A DNA stretch of 64,000 nucleotides, from positions 1 through 64,000 of the forward strand of contig JAJQEF010000017.1 in the NCBI GenBank assembly GCA_021201795.1, given 5' to 3'. Positions 1 through 9,317 of this stretch are shown in pieces. Numbering within the stretch: the stretch's first letter is position 1; each line of letters begins with the position of its first letter. The position numbers and the translations under genes are program-made. The stretch comes from Rikenellaceae bacterium (lineage in GTDB: Bacteria > Bacteroidota > Bacteroidia > Bacteroidales > Rikenellaceae). Under the pieces are notes generated by a model. That model had not been told where the DNA came from and made no database searches. It was given only the letters and a program-made list of their open reading frames with translations.

Positions 1-1416
<1,416 letters not shown>

Positions 1417-1422
1417 TTAATA

Positions 1423-3279
1423 TTATTCCTCCTGATTATCCAATAATTTTATTTTCTCAATAATTCCAGACATATCTTCTTTTGCCTTGGTAATTTTATC
1501 ATTAACATCTCGAACCAGAAGATCGGCATTTTTGGATTTGGCAAAGAATCCAATATTGTTATCCAATAATGATATGTCCGATTCCAGTTGTTTAAGTTTG
1601 TTATATAAACGGTCTCTTTCGTTTCTGACCGAATTTTTATTTTTGAGAGATGATACTTTACTACGGAATCTATCCATCTTTCTATCTCTATCTTCTCCTT
1701 TGATTTTTGCAAAATGAGCATCGATTGTTTCTCGGTATTCAGCTTGGAGCGCGTCCTTTTCTTTAATCGGAACAAATCCAATCTCGGCCCATCGTCGTTG
1801 AAAATCTTTAAGCATTTCAAACCCGGTCTCACGATCGGTAATTTCGAATTTTTTTATTTCTTCGAGTAACTCTTTTTTCTTTAATAAATTCTGTTCGTAA
1901 GCAGAATCCAATTCCGAGAAATGTTGTGATTTTCTGTCAAAAAAAGTATCGCATGCCTTACGGAATCTTTTCCAAACAGAATCGGAATTCTTACGGGCAA
2001 CAATCCCTATTTCTTTCCAGCGTTTTTGCAATTCGATCAACTGGTCCGTAGTATTTTTCCAATCAGTACTATTCTGGAGGGATTCGGCTATAATACAAAT
2101 ATCTATTTTATCCTGAAGGTTTTTGTCCATCTCTTCCTTTATGCCGTAATAAAAAACCCTTTTCTTCTCAAAAAAATTATCACAGGCTGTCCTGAATCTT
2201 TCATAAATAGCAGTGTTTTCTTTTTTAGGAGCAAAACCTATAGTTTTCCATATTTTCTGAATCTCTATTATTTCGTCAGAAGCTGCATCGATACCCTTCT
2301 TATCGGAATATTCCGAATTTGCAATATTTTCTACCTTAAGACATAATTCGGATTTTATTTCCAGATTTTTAACCTGCTCCTCTTTAAGTAGGTCGAAATA
2401 TTCCTGATGTCTTTTGTTGATCTTTGAACTGGCCTCTTTGAAACGATCCCATAAAGACTCCTTTAATTCTTTAGCCACAGGGCCAATCTCACGCCATTGA
2501 TCGTGCAGTTTCTGTAATTCATGGAAGGCCGAGATAGGGGAGGAATTCATAATTAATGCTTCTGCCGTTTCACATAATTGCGTTTTACTTTCAGCATTTT
2601 TTTTGAGATCCAAATCTCTTAACTCATTATTTATCTTTATATAATTATAAAAATTTTCAACATGCAGATGATAAGTTTCCCATAAATCTTTAATATGACT
2701 CTGTGGAACCGAACCTATTTCCTTCCACTCTGCCTGTAACTCCCTAAAAATAGAAAAAGTCTGATTTAATGTTTCATGACTATTGACCAGATCTTTGAGT
2801 TTGTCAATTATTTCAAGTTTTCTTTTATAATTTTCCTCTTTTCCCTTTTCGGATTCTACGATAAAAGCATCTCTTTTTTTCCTGTACTGAGAAAGTAGTA
2901 TTTTAAACTGTTCCTCGCATTCATCATCTGGAGCAACAAAGTTTTCCTCAGAATTTCCTTCTTCCAGAAATGCTTTTTTAATTTCTTCTATTTTTTGTTT
3001 TTGAAGTTTATAGAATGCTGTTTTAATAGCCTCAATTTCCTTTCTGAAATTATTCACAGCCTCTTCCTGAAGAAGATCGGATAATGTTTTAATAAGTTCA
3101 TCGGAACTTAATTGTGAATAATCATTAGACGGTAAACTTTCCGGTAATTCATCTTTTTGTTGTGATTCATTTACATTTTCTTCAGAGATTAAATCAGACG
3201 ACATAGTATTATCGATATTTTGTTCAATATCGACTTGTTCCTGCGGAACAGATTCATTAAGGTTATTCCTTGTTTCCAT
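1423..3279 (-). CDS. DUF349 domain-containing protein, five repeats
   Basis: A 618-residue, highly charged, mostly helical protein. After an acidic, low-complexity N-terminus (about residues 1-70) it carries five DUF349-type repeats, each marked by a W-K/R/A-x-I-G core (WKEIG, WREIG, WKTIG, WKEIG, WAEIG) followed by a helix rich in F, R and K. A coiled-coil tail closes the protein. DUF349 proteins are widespread in Bacteroidetes and have no established molecular role, so none is assigned. An upstream in-frame ATG at 3309 is rejected because it falls in the promoter -7 region; the start at 3279 sits about 20 bases after the predicted transcription start. Likely cotranscribed with pyrG. Confidence 0.9.
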   Translation of the reverse strand: METRNNLNESVPQEQVDIEQNIDNTMSSDLISEENVNESQQKDELPESLPSNDYSQLSSDELIKTLSDLLQEEAVNNFRKEIEAIKTAFYKLQKQKIEEIKKAFLEEGNSEENFVAPDDECEEQFKILLSQYRKKRDAFIVESEKGKEENYKRKLEIIDKLKDLVNSHETLNQTFSIFRELQAEWKEIGSVPQSHIKDLWETYHLHVENFYNYIKINNELRDLDLKKNAESKTQLCETAEALIMNSSPISAFHELQKLHDQWREIGPVAKELKESLWDRFKEASSKINKRHQEYFDLLKEEQVKNLEIKSELCLKVENIANSEYSDKKGIDAASDEIIEIQKIWKTIGFAPKKENTAIYERFRTACDNFFEKKRVFYYGIKEEMDKNLQDKIDICIIAESLQNSTDWKNTTDQLIELQKRWKEIGIVARKNSDSVWKRFRKACDTFFDRKSQHFSELDSAYEQNLLKKKELLEEIKKFEITDRETGFEMLKDFQRRWAEIGFVPIKEKDALQAEYRETIDAHFAKIKGEDRDRKMDRFRSKVSSLKNKNSVRNERDRLYNKLKQLESDISLLDNNIGFFAKSKNADLLVRDVNDKITKAKEDMSGIIEKIKLLDNQEE

Positions 3280-3306
3280 ATTCCAAAAATTAATATGTAT
3301 AATATA

Positions 3307-3337
3307 CAAAGGTACTTATAATTCAATTTATTCCCAA
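3307..3337 (-). promoter_or_regulatory. Bacteroidetes-type promoter for the DUF349-pyrG unit
   Basis: Read on the minus strand, TTG (3337-3335) is followed after 20 bases by TACCTTTG (3314-3307), a full match to the TAnnTTTG -7 element of Bacteroidetes. Transcription would start near 3300, giving a leader of about 20 bases to the ATG at 3279. Confidence 0.7.
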
Positions 3338-3354
3338 CGTAATAATGATAATAT

Positions 3355-4167
3355 TTATTGCAGCGGGGAATCCGACTCTTTAGCCATGTGCGAGTAAAAA
3401 AGTTTATCCAATAATCCTATGGATATTTTTTTAATAAAGAAGGATGCCTTGCCCTGAAAATCCATAAGTAGCAGTTTTTTCCTTTTATTTATTCCTTTCG
3501 ATATCCGTAATGCAACTTCTTCGGCACTCATCATTTTTTCTTCGTTTCGCGGAGTTTCTCCCTGATTGGAACCGTCTGCCGTAAGGGCTGAGAATCGTAC
3601 ATTAGTAGCTGTGAATCCGGGGTAAGCAATCATTACATGGACCTTTTTTTTCAAATTCTCAATTCTCACCGTTTCAAGGAACCCCTGCATCGCATATTTT
3701 GAAGCAGAATAACCCGTACGGGCCGGAAGTCCGTGAATTCCAGCAACTGACGAAACTCCTACAATGGATCCTTGTGTATCCTGAAGATAGGGCAGTGCAT
3801 ATTTTACACAGTACACGGTTCCCCAAAAATTAACATCCATTAATCTTTTTAACACATCCAAGTCGACATCATCGAGCAAAGCTCTCATTGAAATTCCTGC
3901 ATTACAGATCAGGACATCGATTTTCCCGAACGTCTCGATTGTTTTATTTATCAACAATTTACAGTCATTCTCATTCGTAACGTCCACCTTTAAACAGATA
4001 TTATCTACATTCCTGTCAGTCAATTCTTTGGAGATTTCCCTCAGTTTTTCCTCATTACGCGCCGCCATAGCTACTTTAGCGCCGTTCTTAGCAAATTCAT
4101 TTACCAAGGCAAGTCCGATCCCGGAACTCGCTCCGGTCACAACAACTACTTTATTTTTAAATCTCAT
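3355..4167 (-). CDS. SDR family NAD(P)-dependent oxidoreductase
   Basis: A classical short-chain dehydrogenase/reductase of 270 residues. The Rossmann cofactor motif TGASSGIG is at residues 11-18, CNAGIS near 88-93, and the catalytic Ser140 (VGVSS), Tyr153 and Lys157 (YSASKYA) are all present. A basic/hydrophobic C-terminal extension (about 230-260, KRKKLLLMDFQGKASFFIKK) resembles that of SDRs thought to act on membrane lipids, but the substrate cannot be read from the sequence. Its start codon overlaps the stop of the beta-propeller gene upstream by four bases (ATGA type), so the two are translated from one message. This may be coincidental packing rather than a shared pathway. Confidence 0.92.
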   Translation of the reverse strand: MRFKNKVVVVTGASSGIGLALVNEFAKNGAKVAMAARNEEKLREISKELTDRNVDNICLKVDVTNENDCKLLINKTIETFGKIDVLICNAGISMRALLDDVDLDVLKRLMDVNFWGTVYCVKYALPYLQDTQGSIVGVSSVAGIHGLPARTGYSASKYAMQGFLETVRIENLKKKVHVMIAYPGFTATNVRFSALTADGSNQGETPRNEEKMMSAEEVALRISKGINKRKKLLLMDFQGKASFFIKKISIGLLDKLFYSHMAKESDSPLQ

Positions 4168-5468
4168 TTTATATACTCAAGAATATAAATCATTTGCGGA
4201 TCAATTTCAACAGTAGACTCTCCGTCTCCCTGTTCGGTATTCTGCACAAAAATATTCAATATTTTTTCCTTTTTCCATAATTCCATATCAAAAGTCGGCT
4301 CCCAAGAATTTACCGTAAAAGACGTTAAATCCTCGAAAGTCCATTCGTTTTTATCTATATCCGATATTGTAGCCATTGAGACTTTCGATCCCCTTTCTTC
4401 ATCCCTGAACAAAAAGTATATATTCGCCTTTCCTTCTTCATTAAAGCAGAGAATACGCGGGCGTGAAATGGGTATTTTCTTAGTTCCGGCACCGGATAAA
4501 GAAAATCCTGATATTCTTCCTGTAACCTGGTTTCTCATCCATACATCTCCACTTTTATATAATATGTAATATTGTGGAACACCTGAGTCCGGATCCCTCC
4601 AATAAGTGGCTATATACGGGACTCCATTATCATCAACGGCCATACTGGTTTGATTTATCAATTCACTATTTTGAGGTATGCGCCAAACATACTCTGCATT
4701 TCCGAGAGTAATGGGCAGATTGTATTTTTCCCCATTCGATTTCTCCCATGTATCACCGGAATCTCTCGATACAGCATAACACAAATCATGATTGGTATCA
4801 ACATTATAAGTTTCGCGCCAAACCCAGGAAACATGGATATTATCCTGATTGTCAACATATATCTGCCAATAAGCGTTCCGTTTATTTTCTCCGGAGATAA
4901 GATTATTATTCATATCGTTCCAGCCCCCGGTTTTTATGTCATATTTCTTCAAAACCAGATTACCGTTTCCGGAACTTCCGCTTCTGTAAGCAAATAATAA
5001 ATCTCCGTTCGAGAATTTATAGAATTCGGGATAAGTAACGTTATCCTCCTCTACTTCCGTCATCTTCATTTTATCGCGCAGCTCAAGTGATATGGGAGCC
5101 ACAGACCTGGTATAATTCAACGGATGACCGTGATGATCCCAGGAAACATGTAGATAACCATTACCGTCAACCGTTATACTTATCACATTATGAGCATCAT
5201 TTGCATTTCCTTTGTACTGGGTAATGCTAATTTCCCATACCTCGGTTCCATGTTTTCTTTTGCCTAATACCACATTTTTCTCTTTATCATAAAAAGCGAC
5301 AAATTGATAATCTTGATAAGTGGCTAACGAACTGTTTCTGAAAATAGCAGTATTAACAGAATTTTTGCTCCATCCCAAATCTACTGGGATTAAATTCGAG
5401 GCTGAAAAAATATAATTATTACATAATATCGAAAAAATACAGAGCAAAATAGATCGTGTATATTTCAT
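4164..5468 (-). CDS. Secreted BNR-repeat (BNR_4-type) beta-propeller protein
   Basis: A 434-residue exported protein with an N-terminal signal sequence (hydrophobic residues about 6-23, cut probably after FSA). The mature part has repeated Asp-box-like blades, for example DGNGYLHVSWDHHGH near residue 100, DNQDNIHVSWVWRE near 205 and DDNGVPYIATYWRDP near 280. These match the BNR_4 propeller group, which includes polysaccharide lyases (PL24/25/27) and GH145 enzymes acting on uronic-acid-containing glycans. The HN and HHGH histidines near residue 90-110 would fit such an active site, but this is inference. No SusC/SusD genes are nearby. An alternative is a non-enzymatic glycan-binding propeller. 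Confidence 0.8.
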   Translation of the reverse strand: MKYTRSILLCIFSILCNNYIFSASNLIPVDLGWSKNSVNTAIFRNSSLATYQDYQFVAFYDKEKNVVLGKRKHGTEVWEISITQYKGNANDAHNVISITVDGNGYLHVSWDHHGHPLNYTRSVAPISLELRDKMKMTEVEEDNVTYPEFYKFSNGDLLFAYRSGSSGNGNLVLKKYDIKTGGWNDMNNNLISGENKRNAYWQIYVDNQDNIHVSWVWRETYNVDTNHDLCYAVSRDSGDTWEKSNGEKYNLPITLGNAEYVWRIPQNSELINQTSMAVDDNGVPYIATYWRDPDSGVPQYYILYKSGDVWMRNQVTGRISGFSLSGAGTKKIPISRPRILCFNEEGKANIYFLFRDEERGSKVSMATISDIDKNEWTFEDLTSFTVNSWEPTFDMELWKKEKILNIFVQNTEQGDGESTVEIDPQMIYILEYIK

Positions 5469-5498
5469 AGCTTTAGGTTAATTTTAAAATTTTAGCGT

Positions 5499-5506
5499 TA
5501 AATTTG
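5499..5506 (+). promoter_or_regulatory. Candidate -7 element for tatD-tcdA
   Basis: TAAATTTG matches TAnnTTTG exactly, 24 bases before the ATG at 5531. No good -33 TTTG is seen 19-21 bases upstream, so this is a moderate call. The divergent gene at 5468 probably uses the overlapping minus-strand TTACTTTG at 5518-5511. Confidence 0.45.
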
Positions 5507-5530
5507 TATACAAAGTAATAAAATTTTGAT

Positions 5531-6190
5531 GTGAAAATACCATATATCGATATTCATTCCCATGATATTACCCAAAATAAAGAAATTTTAAAAATATATT
5601 CTATATTACTTGGCAATGAAATTATGATTCCTCAAAATATTCTTTTCTCTGCAGGAATTCATCCACGGAATACTAACAATGCAACAGACTCCGATCTTTC
5701 GATTTTTGAAAATAAAACAGATAACCTACTGGCAATAGGAGAAATAGGCCTGGACTTTTCTATTAAAACTCTAGATAAGGAAAAACAATTATATTGGTTT
5801 GAAAAACAACTCCGAATTGCTACTGAATTACAATTACCCGTAATAATCCATTGCGTGAAAGCTTACTATGAAGTTATTCGGTTATTAAAAAAGTACCCAT
5901 TAAGTACAGTTATTTTCCATTCTTTCATTGGAAACAACGAGATATACTCCCAGATCAACAAAAACAGATATTTTATTTCATTGAGTCAGAAAAGTCTACG
6001 TTCAACTAAAACAATGAATATATTAAAAAATGTAGATGTGAATTATTTATTTATTGAAAGTGATGAAAAAGACAATATATTTGATACATATTTGACCGTA
6101 AGTGCTATTATAGACATAAATCCAGAGAAATTCCGGGAAATTATATATAAAAACTTTATTTCAGGATTTAATTATGTTAAGTTGGCTTGA
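5531..6190 (+). CDS. TatD family metal-dependent hydrolase
   Basis: A compact TatD-like TIM-barrel hydrolase of 219 residues, shorter than the usual 255-265. All metal-ligand motifs survive: HSH in DIHSHD (residues 8-10), Glu in GEIGLD near 75, His in VIIHCVK near 109, His in IFHSFIG near 134 and Asp in FIESDEKD near 180. TatD proteins are 3'-5' exonucleases or phosphodiesterases acting in the cytoplasm; bacterial substrates vary. The length difference comes mostly from short loops. The 3' end overlaps the start of the tcdA gene by 17 bases, so the two are cotranscribed. Confidence 0.9.
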   Translation: MKIPYIDIHSHDITQNKEILKIYSILLGNEIMIPQNILFSAGIHPRNTNNATDSDLSIFENKTDNLLAIGEIGLDFSIKTLDKEKQLYWFEKQLRIATELQLPVIIHCVKAYYEVIRLLKKYPLSTVIFHSFIGNNEIYSQINKNRYFISLSQKSLRSTKTMNILKNVDVNYLFIESDEKDNIFDTYLTVSAIIDINPEKFREIIYKNFISGFNYVKLA

Positions 6191-6893
6191 GAGAACAGAA
6201 CTACTCCTAGGAGAGGAGAAATTAAAAATTTTAAGAAAATCAAATATTCTCGTTGTCGGGTTGGGAGGAGTCGGCGCATATGCTGCTGAAATGCTATCCA
6301 GAAGCGGAATAGAAAATTTGACTATTGTCGATGCAGATATCGTCAATCCATCCAATATAAACCGACAATTAATTGCTCTTCGTAGCACCATCGGGAAATA
6401 CAAAGCGGATGTTTTATATGAGAGATTGAAAGATATTAATCCCCGAGCCAATCTAAATAAACAAATAATATTTCTTAAAGATAATCTGATTGACGAGTTA
6501 CTCGACTCACAACGGTTTGATTATGTAGTGGATGCGATTGACACTCTTTCTCCTAAAGTAAATTTAATCAAATCCTGCCTGGGAAAAGGCATTCCAGTTG
6601 TAAGCTCCATGGGGGCTGGAGCTAAAACAGCTCCGGAACAAATAGAAATAAAAGATATTTCAAAATCCCATCATTGTCCGCTGGCACATATGCTTAGGAA
6701 AAGACTGCATAAGATAGGCATCCATAAAGGATTTAAAGTAGTATTTTCTCCTGAAAAACCACGCGAAGGAGCACTAATTTTATGTGACGAACAGAATAAA
6801 AAATCAAACGTAGGAACCATATCTTATCTACCTGTTGTATTCGGATGCTTTTGTGCATCGGTGGTTATACGTGATCTTCTGGGAGAATTATAA
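6174..6893 (+). CDS. tcdA: tRNA threonylcarbamoyladenosine dehydratase (ThiF/HesA/MoeB superfamily)
   Basis: An E1-like ATP-dependent enzyme of 239 residues that cyclises t6A at tRNA position 37 to ct6A. The nucleotide-binding loop GLGGVGAYAAEML lies near residues 29-41, with DADIVNPSNINRQ near 52-64 and the activation segment AIDTLSPKVNLI near 118-129. The block SSMGAGAK and the C-terminal CDEQNKKSNVGTISYLPVVFG are typical of TcdA/CsdL rather than ThiF or MoeB; no sulphur-carrier gene is nearby. It overlaps tatD, a common pairing in Bacteroidetes genomes. It converges on the XRE gene with 75 bases of sequence in between, where no clear terminator is seen. Confidence 0.9.
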   Translation: MLSWLERTELLLGEEKLKILRKSNILVVGLGGVGAYAAEMLSRSGIENLTIVDADIVNPSNINRQLIALRSTIGKYKADVLYERLKDINPRANLNKQIIFLKDNLIDELLDSQRFDYVVDAIDTLSPKVNLIKSCLGKGIPVVSSMGAGAKTAPEQIEIKDISKSHHCPLAHMLRKRLHKIGIHKGFKVVFSPEKPREGALILCDEQNKKSNVGTISYLPVVFGCFCASVVIRDLLGEL

Positions 6894-6968
6894 ACTCCTG
6901 AAATCCTGTATAATAGAAGCTAAAAACCCCAATCTACTTAACATAATATATATTATAATTCACGTAAA

Positions 6969-7319
6969 TCATTCACTATTATAGACTTCAAACGTTTTAT
7001 CGGAATAAAAAATAATGATTTTTTCAATGTTTTTATTTTGTTTTGTGTGGTGTCCCGCCGTATACATTTCCATGTCTTTTTTTAAAAATGAAAATTCTTC
7101 GGATTTCTCTGCTCTATAAATATTTCCGTATCCTAAAATAAGCCAATCAGGATTCACATCCGGAAATTTCTCTAAAAGCTTTGCAAAGAAATCGAAACTG
7201 GGTTTATTCCTTCCGGAAGTAATATGCGACACGCTGGATGGCTGTATATCCATTATTTCAGCAAACTGAGACGGTGTAAGATTTTTAACCTTCAGAAATT
7301 CCAATAATCTCTCATTCAT
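6969..7319 (-). CDS. XRE family helix-turn-helix regulator
   Basis: A 116-residue DNA-binding protein. Residues 1-65 form a Cro/CI-type HTH (LTPSQFAEIMDIQPSSVSHITSGRNKPS, with the recognition helix near 27-38), followed by PDVNPDWLILGYGNIY, a sequence common to Bacteroidetes XRE regulators, and then a short polar C-terminal tail that shows no ligand-binding domain. A perfect Bacteroidetes promoter overlapped by a palindrome (7326-7341) lies directly upstream, which suggests autorepression. The same palindrome occurs in front of znuA. The regulated genes are otherwise unknown. Confidence 0.88.
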   Translation of the reverse strand: MNERLLEFLKVKNLTPSQFAEIMDIQPSSVSHITSGRNKPSFDFFAKLLEKFPDVNPDWLILGYGNIYRAEKSEEFSFLKKDMEMYTAGHHTKQNKNIEKIIIFYSDKTFEVYNSE

Positions 7320-7325
7320 TCTTTT

Positions 7326-7341
7326 TTTTACAAATGTAAAA
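7326..7341. promoter_or_regulatory. Palindromic operator candidate at the XRE promoter
   Basis: TTTTACA-AA-TGTAAAA is a perfect inverted repeat with a two-base spacer. It sits on top of the -7 element of the XRE promoter, where a bound dimer would block transcription. Confidence 0.5.
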
Positions 7342-7361
7342 TTTTTATTTTACTTTCCAAA
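7331..7361 (-). promoter_or_regulatory. Promoter of the XRE regulator gene
   Basis: On the minus strand TTTG (7361-7358) and TACATTTG (7338-7331) are separated by exactly 19 bases, a full consensus Bacteroidetes sigma-ABfr promoter. The start codon at 7319 would follow after a leader of only a few bases. Confidence 0.75.
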
Positions 7362-7621
7362 AACACCACAAATCACACAGTATCGTTGTGCAATTTTTAT
7401 CAATATTTTAATTTAAATAAATCTTACAACTATTTAATTATCAGAAGAATAATTTAAATTATGTATCTGATTTATTTTCGACTGAATACTTTTCAATAAA
7501 TTCAAATAACCACAACTGAATACATACTTAAGACAAGTAGATATAATTGACTGATTATTCGTACATTATCTTTATTGGTTACGATTAATTAATACTTTTA
7601 ATTATATCACATGAATGTTCT

Positions 7622-7633
7622 TTACATTTGTAA
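7622..7633. promoter_or_regulatory. Second copy of the TTACA-N2-TGTAA palindrome, upstream of znuA
   Basis: TTACATTTGTAA repeats the half-sites of the palindrome at 7326-7341 with the spacer TT in place of AA. It lies about 60 bases before the znuA start. It also contains TACATTTG, itself a perfect -7 element on the plus strand. It could be a binding site of the neighbouring XRE protein or of a metal regulator. Confidence 0.45.
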
Positions 7634-7643
7634 TTAACGGAAA

Positions 7644-7675
7644 TTGCTAAAAAAAATAAAAAGTGATTATATTTG
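7644..7675 (+). promoter_or_regulatory. Candidate promoter of znuA-znuC
   Basis: TTG (7644-7646) and TATATTTG (7668-7675) are 21 bases apart. The predicted start of transcription near 7682 leaves about 12 bases before the ATG at 7694, which is short; the alternative -7 element at 7623-7630 would give a longer leader. Confidence 0.5.
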
Positions 7676-7693
7676 TTTCAAATTTTACTTCAT

Positions 7694-8560
7694 ATGAAAT
7701 TTGGCTTTTACTTATTATTAATATTAGGATTTGTTAGCTGTAATGCGGTCAACGAAAAGGATAATATTATTACCGTCAGCATACTACCTTTGAAATATCT
7801 GGTAGAAGAAATTTCGGGAAATGATTATGTCGTAAATGTAATGGTTCCGCCCGGGATAGAACCCGAAATATACGAACCCCTCCCCTCTCAAGTCAAGGGT
7901 CTGACATCCTCGCGTTTATATATTGAAGTGGGATTGCTTGAATTTGAAACATCTTTAAAAGAAGGTATTTTAAACAATGTTTCTGATATAAAAATGTTGA
8001 ATCTATCGGAAAATATAGAAATTATAAAAGAAAACCACAGTCATCATGACCAATCTCATTCGTTAAATTCTGACCCTCATATATGGTTGTCGCCTATTAA
8101 TCTGAAAAAATTCAACGAAAGAATTTTAAGTGAGTTAATTGAACTAAATCCGGAAGCAAATGAAAAATACTATCAAAATTTTATGATTTTGAATTCCCGA
8201 ATAGATTCTTTAAATAACTATATTCAAAATAAACTGCGTCCATGTGAAGAACGTACGATTTTAATATATCATCCCTTCCTAGGTTATTTTTGCAGAGATT
8301 TTAATTTAAAAATGCTGGCAGTTGACCATCACGGAAAAGAACCGTCTGCAAGACAGTTAAAAAATTTATACGAATCGATCTCTAATCATAATATCAATTC
8401 AGTGTTTTACCAGAGCCAGAACAATGAAAAAATTTTGAAGAGCCTGATAGATGAAACCAAAATTGCTGCTGTGGAAATAGATCCGTTAAAGTATAATGTG
8501 ATCGAAAATCTATATGAATTAACGGATAAAATCCATAACTCACTTAATAATGACCGATAA
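7694..8560 (+). CDS. Zinc/manganese ABC transporter substrate-binding lipoprotein (ZnuA/TroA family)
   Basis: A 288-residue cluster A-I metal-binding protein. The ATG at 7694 is chosen because it begins a clean lipoprotein signal ending in GFVSC (Cys16); a TTG codon further upstream lies inside the promoter. Family landmarks are VPPGIEPEIYEP near 51-62, a His-rich loop with H115, H117, H118 and H122, DPHIWLSP (His129), YHPFLGYF (third ligand His) and a late EIDP aspartate. The first ligand position, usually His in a PH-x-[FY]-EP motif, reads Glu58 here. It overlaps the ATPase gene by 11 bases. Zn or Mn is the likely cargo. Confidence 0.88.
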   Translation: MKFGFYLLLILGFVSCNAVNEKDNIITVSILPLKYLVEEISGNDYVVNVMVPPGIEPEIYEPLPSQVKGLTSSRLYIEVGLLEFETSLKEGILNNVSDIKMLNLSENIEIIKENHSHHDQSHSLNSDPHIWLSPINLKKFNERILSELIELNPEANEKYYQNFMILNSRIDSLNNYIQNKLRPCEERTILIYHPFLGYFCRDFNLKMLAVDHHGKEPSARQLKNLYESISNHNINSVFYQSQNNEKILKSLIDETKIAAVEIDPLKYNVIENLYELTDKIHNSLNNDR

Positions 8561-9317
8561 TCTGCTAATTTCAGTCCGGGATTTAAAAGTATATTACGAC
8601 TCTACTGAGGTAATAAAAAATGCTTCTTTCGATATACTATGCGAAGACTTTATAGGAATAATCGGACCAAACGGAGGCGGGAAAACTACATTGATAAAAG
8701 CCATATTGAAAAGCATCCCATACAACGGAAAAATTACCTATACAAAAAGAATCGAAAATTCCGGGCACAGGTATATCGGATATTTACCGCAAATAACCAA
8801 GATCGACAAACAATTTCCAATATCGGTGATAGATGTGGTATTATCGGGTTTACAATCCACAAAAGGTTTATTCAGGAGATATCAAAAAAATGATTATTTT
8901 CATGCTGAGGAATTATTCGCCTTGACCAATATAAGTCCTTTAAAGAAAAAAAACATAAACGATCTTTCGGGTGGAGAATTTCAGCGGGTAATGCTTTGCA
9001 GAGCTTTAATTTCGAATCCAGAATTAATTATCCTGGATGAACCGAACAATTTTGTGGACAATAATTTTGAAAAAGAACTATACGCTTTACTAAAGGAATT
9101 AAATAAAAAAATGGCTATAATACTTATTTCACATGATATAGGGACTATTACGTCACACGTAAAAAGTATTTTATGCGTCAATAGAAGCGTCCATTATCAT
9201 AATTCCAATAATATTACGGCAGCTCAATTAAGAAGTTATAATTGTCCGATACAAACCGTATATCACGACGAAATACCCCATACGGTTCTCGAAAAACATA
9301 ATCATAATGCTGTATGA
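8550..9317 (+). CDS. Metal ABC transporter ATP-binding protein (ZnuC-like)
   Basis: An ABC ATPase of 255 residues, paired with the ZnuA-type lipoprotein. Walker A GPNGGGKT is at residues 39-46, the Q-loop in YLPQITK near 85, the signature LSGGEFQR near 144, Walker B LIILDEP near 165 and the switch His in ISHD near 197. The last 50 residues are rich in His (HYHN, YHDE, EKHNHNAV), plausibly metal-sensing or a simple extension. No membrane permease (ZnuB) follows; the next gene, overlapping by four bases, is a lipid kinase. The permease must therefore be encoded elsewhere or be missing. Confidence 0.9.
   Translation: MTDNLLISVRDLKVYYDSTEVIKNASFDILCEDFIGIIGPNGGGKTTLIKAILKSIPYNGKITYTKRIENSGHRYIGYLPQITKIDKQFPISVIDVVLSGLQSTKGLFRRYQKNDYFHAEELFALTNISPLKKKNINDLSGGEFQRVMLCRALISNPELIILDEPNNFVDNNFEKELYALLKELNKKMAIILISHDIGTITSHVKSILCVNRSVHYHNSNNITAAQLRSYNCPIQTVYHDEIPHTVLEKHNHNAV

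Larger units (their letters stand above)
7320..7693. other. AT-rich intergenic control region between XRE gene and znuA
   Basis: This 374-base gap is the longest non-coding stretch outside the rnpB area. It is very AT-rich and holds no ORF worth calling. It contains a minus-strand promoter for the XRE gene (7331-7361), plus-strand -7 elements for znuA (7668-7675, possibly 7623-7630), and two copies of the palindrome TTACA-N2-TGTAA, one near each end (7328-7339 and 7622-7633). The middle part, about 7400-7600, shows nothing recognisable. Confidence 0.6.
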
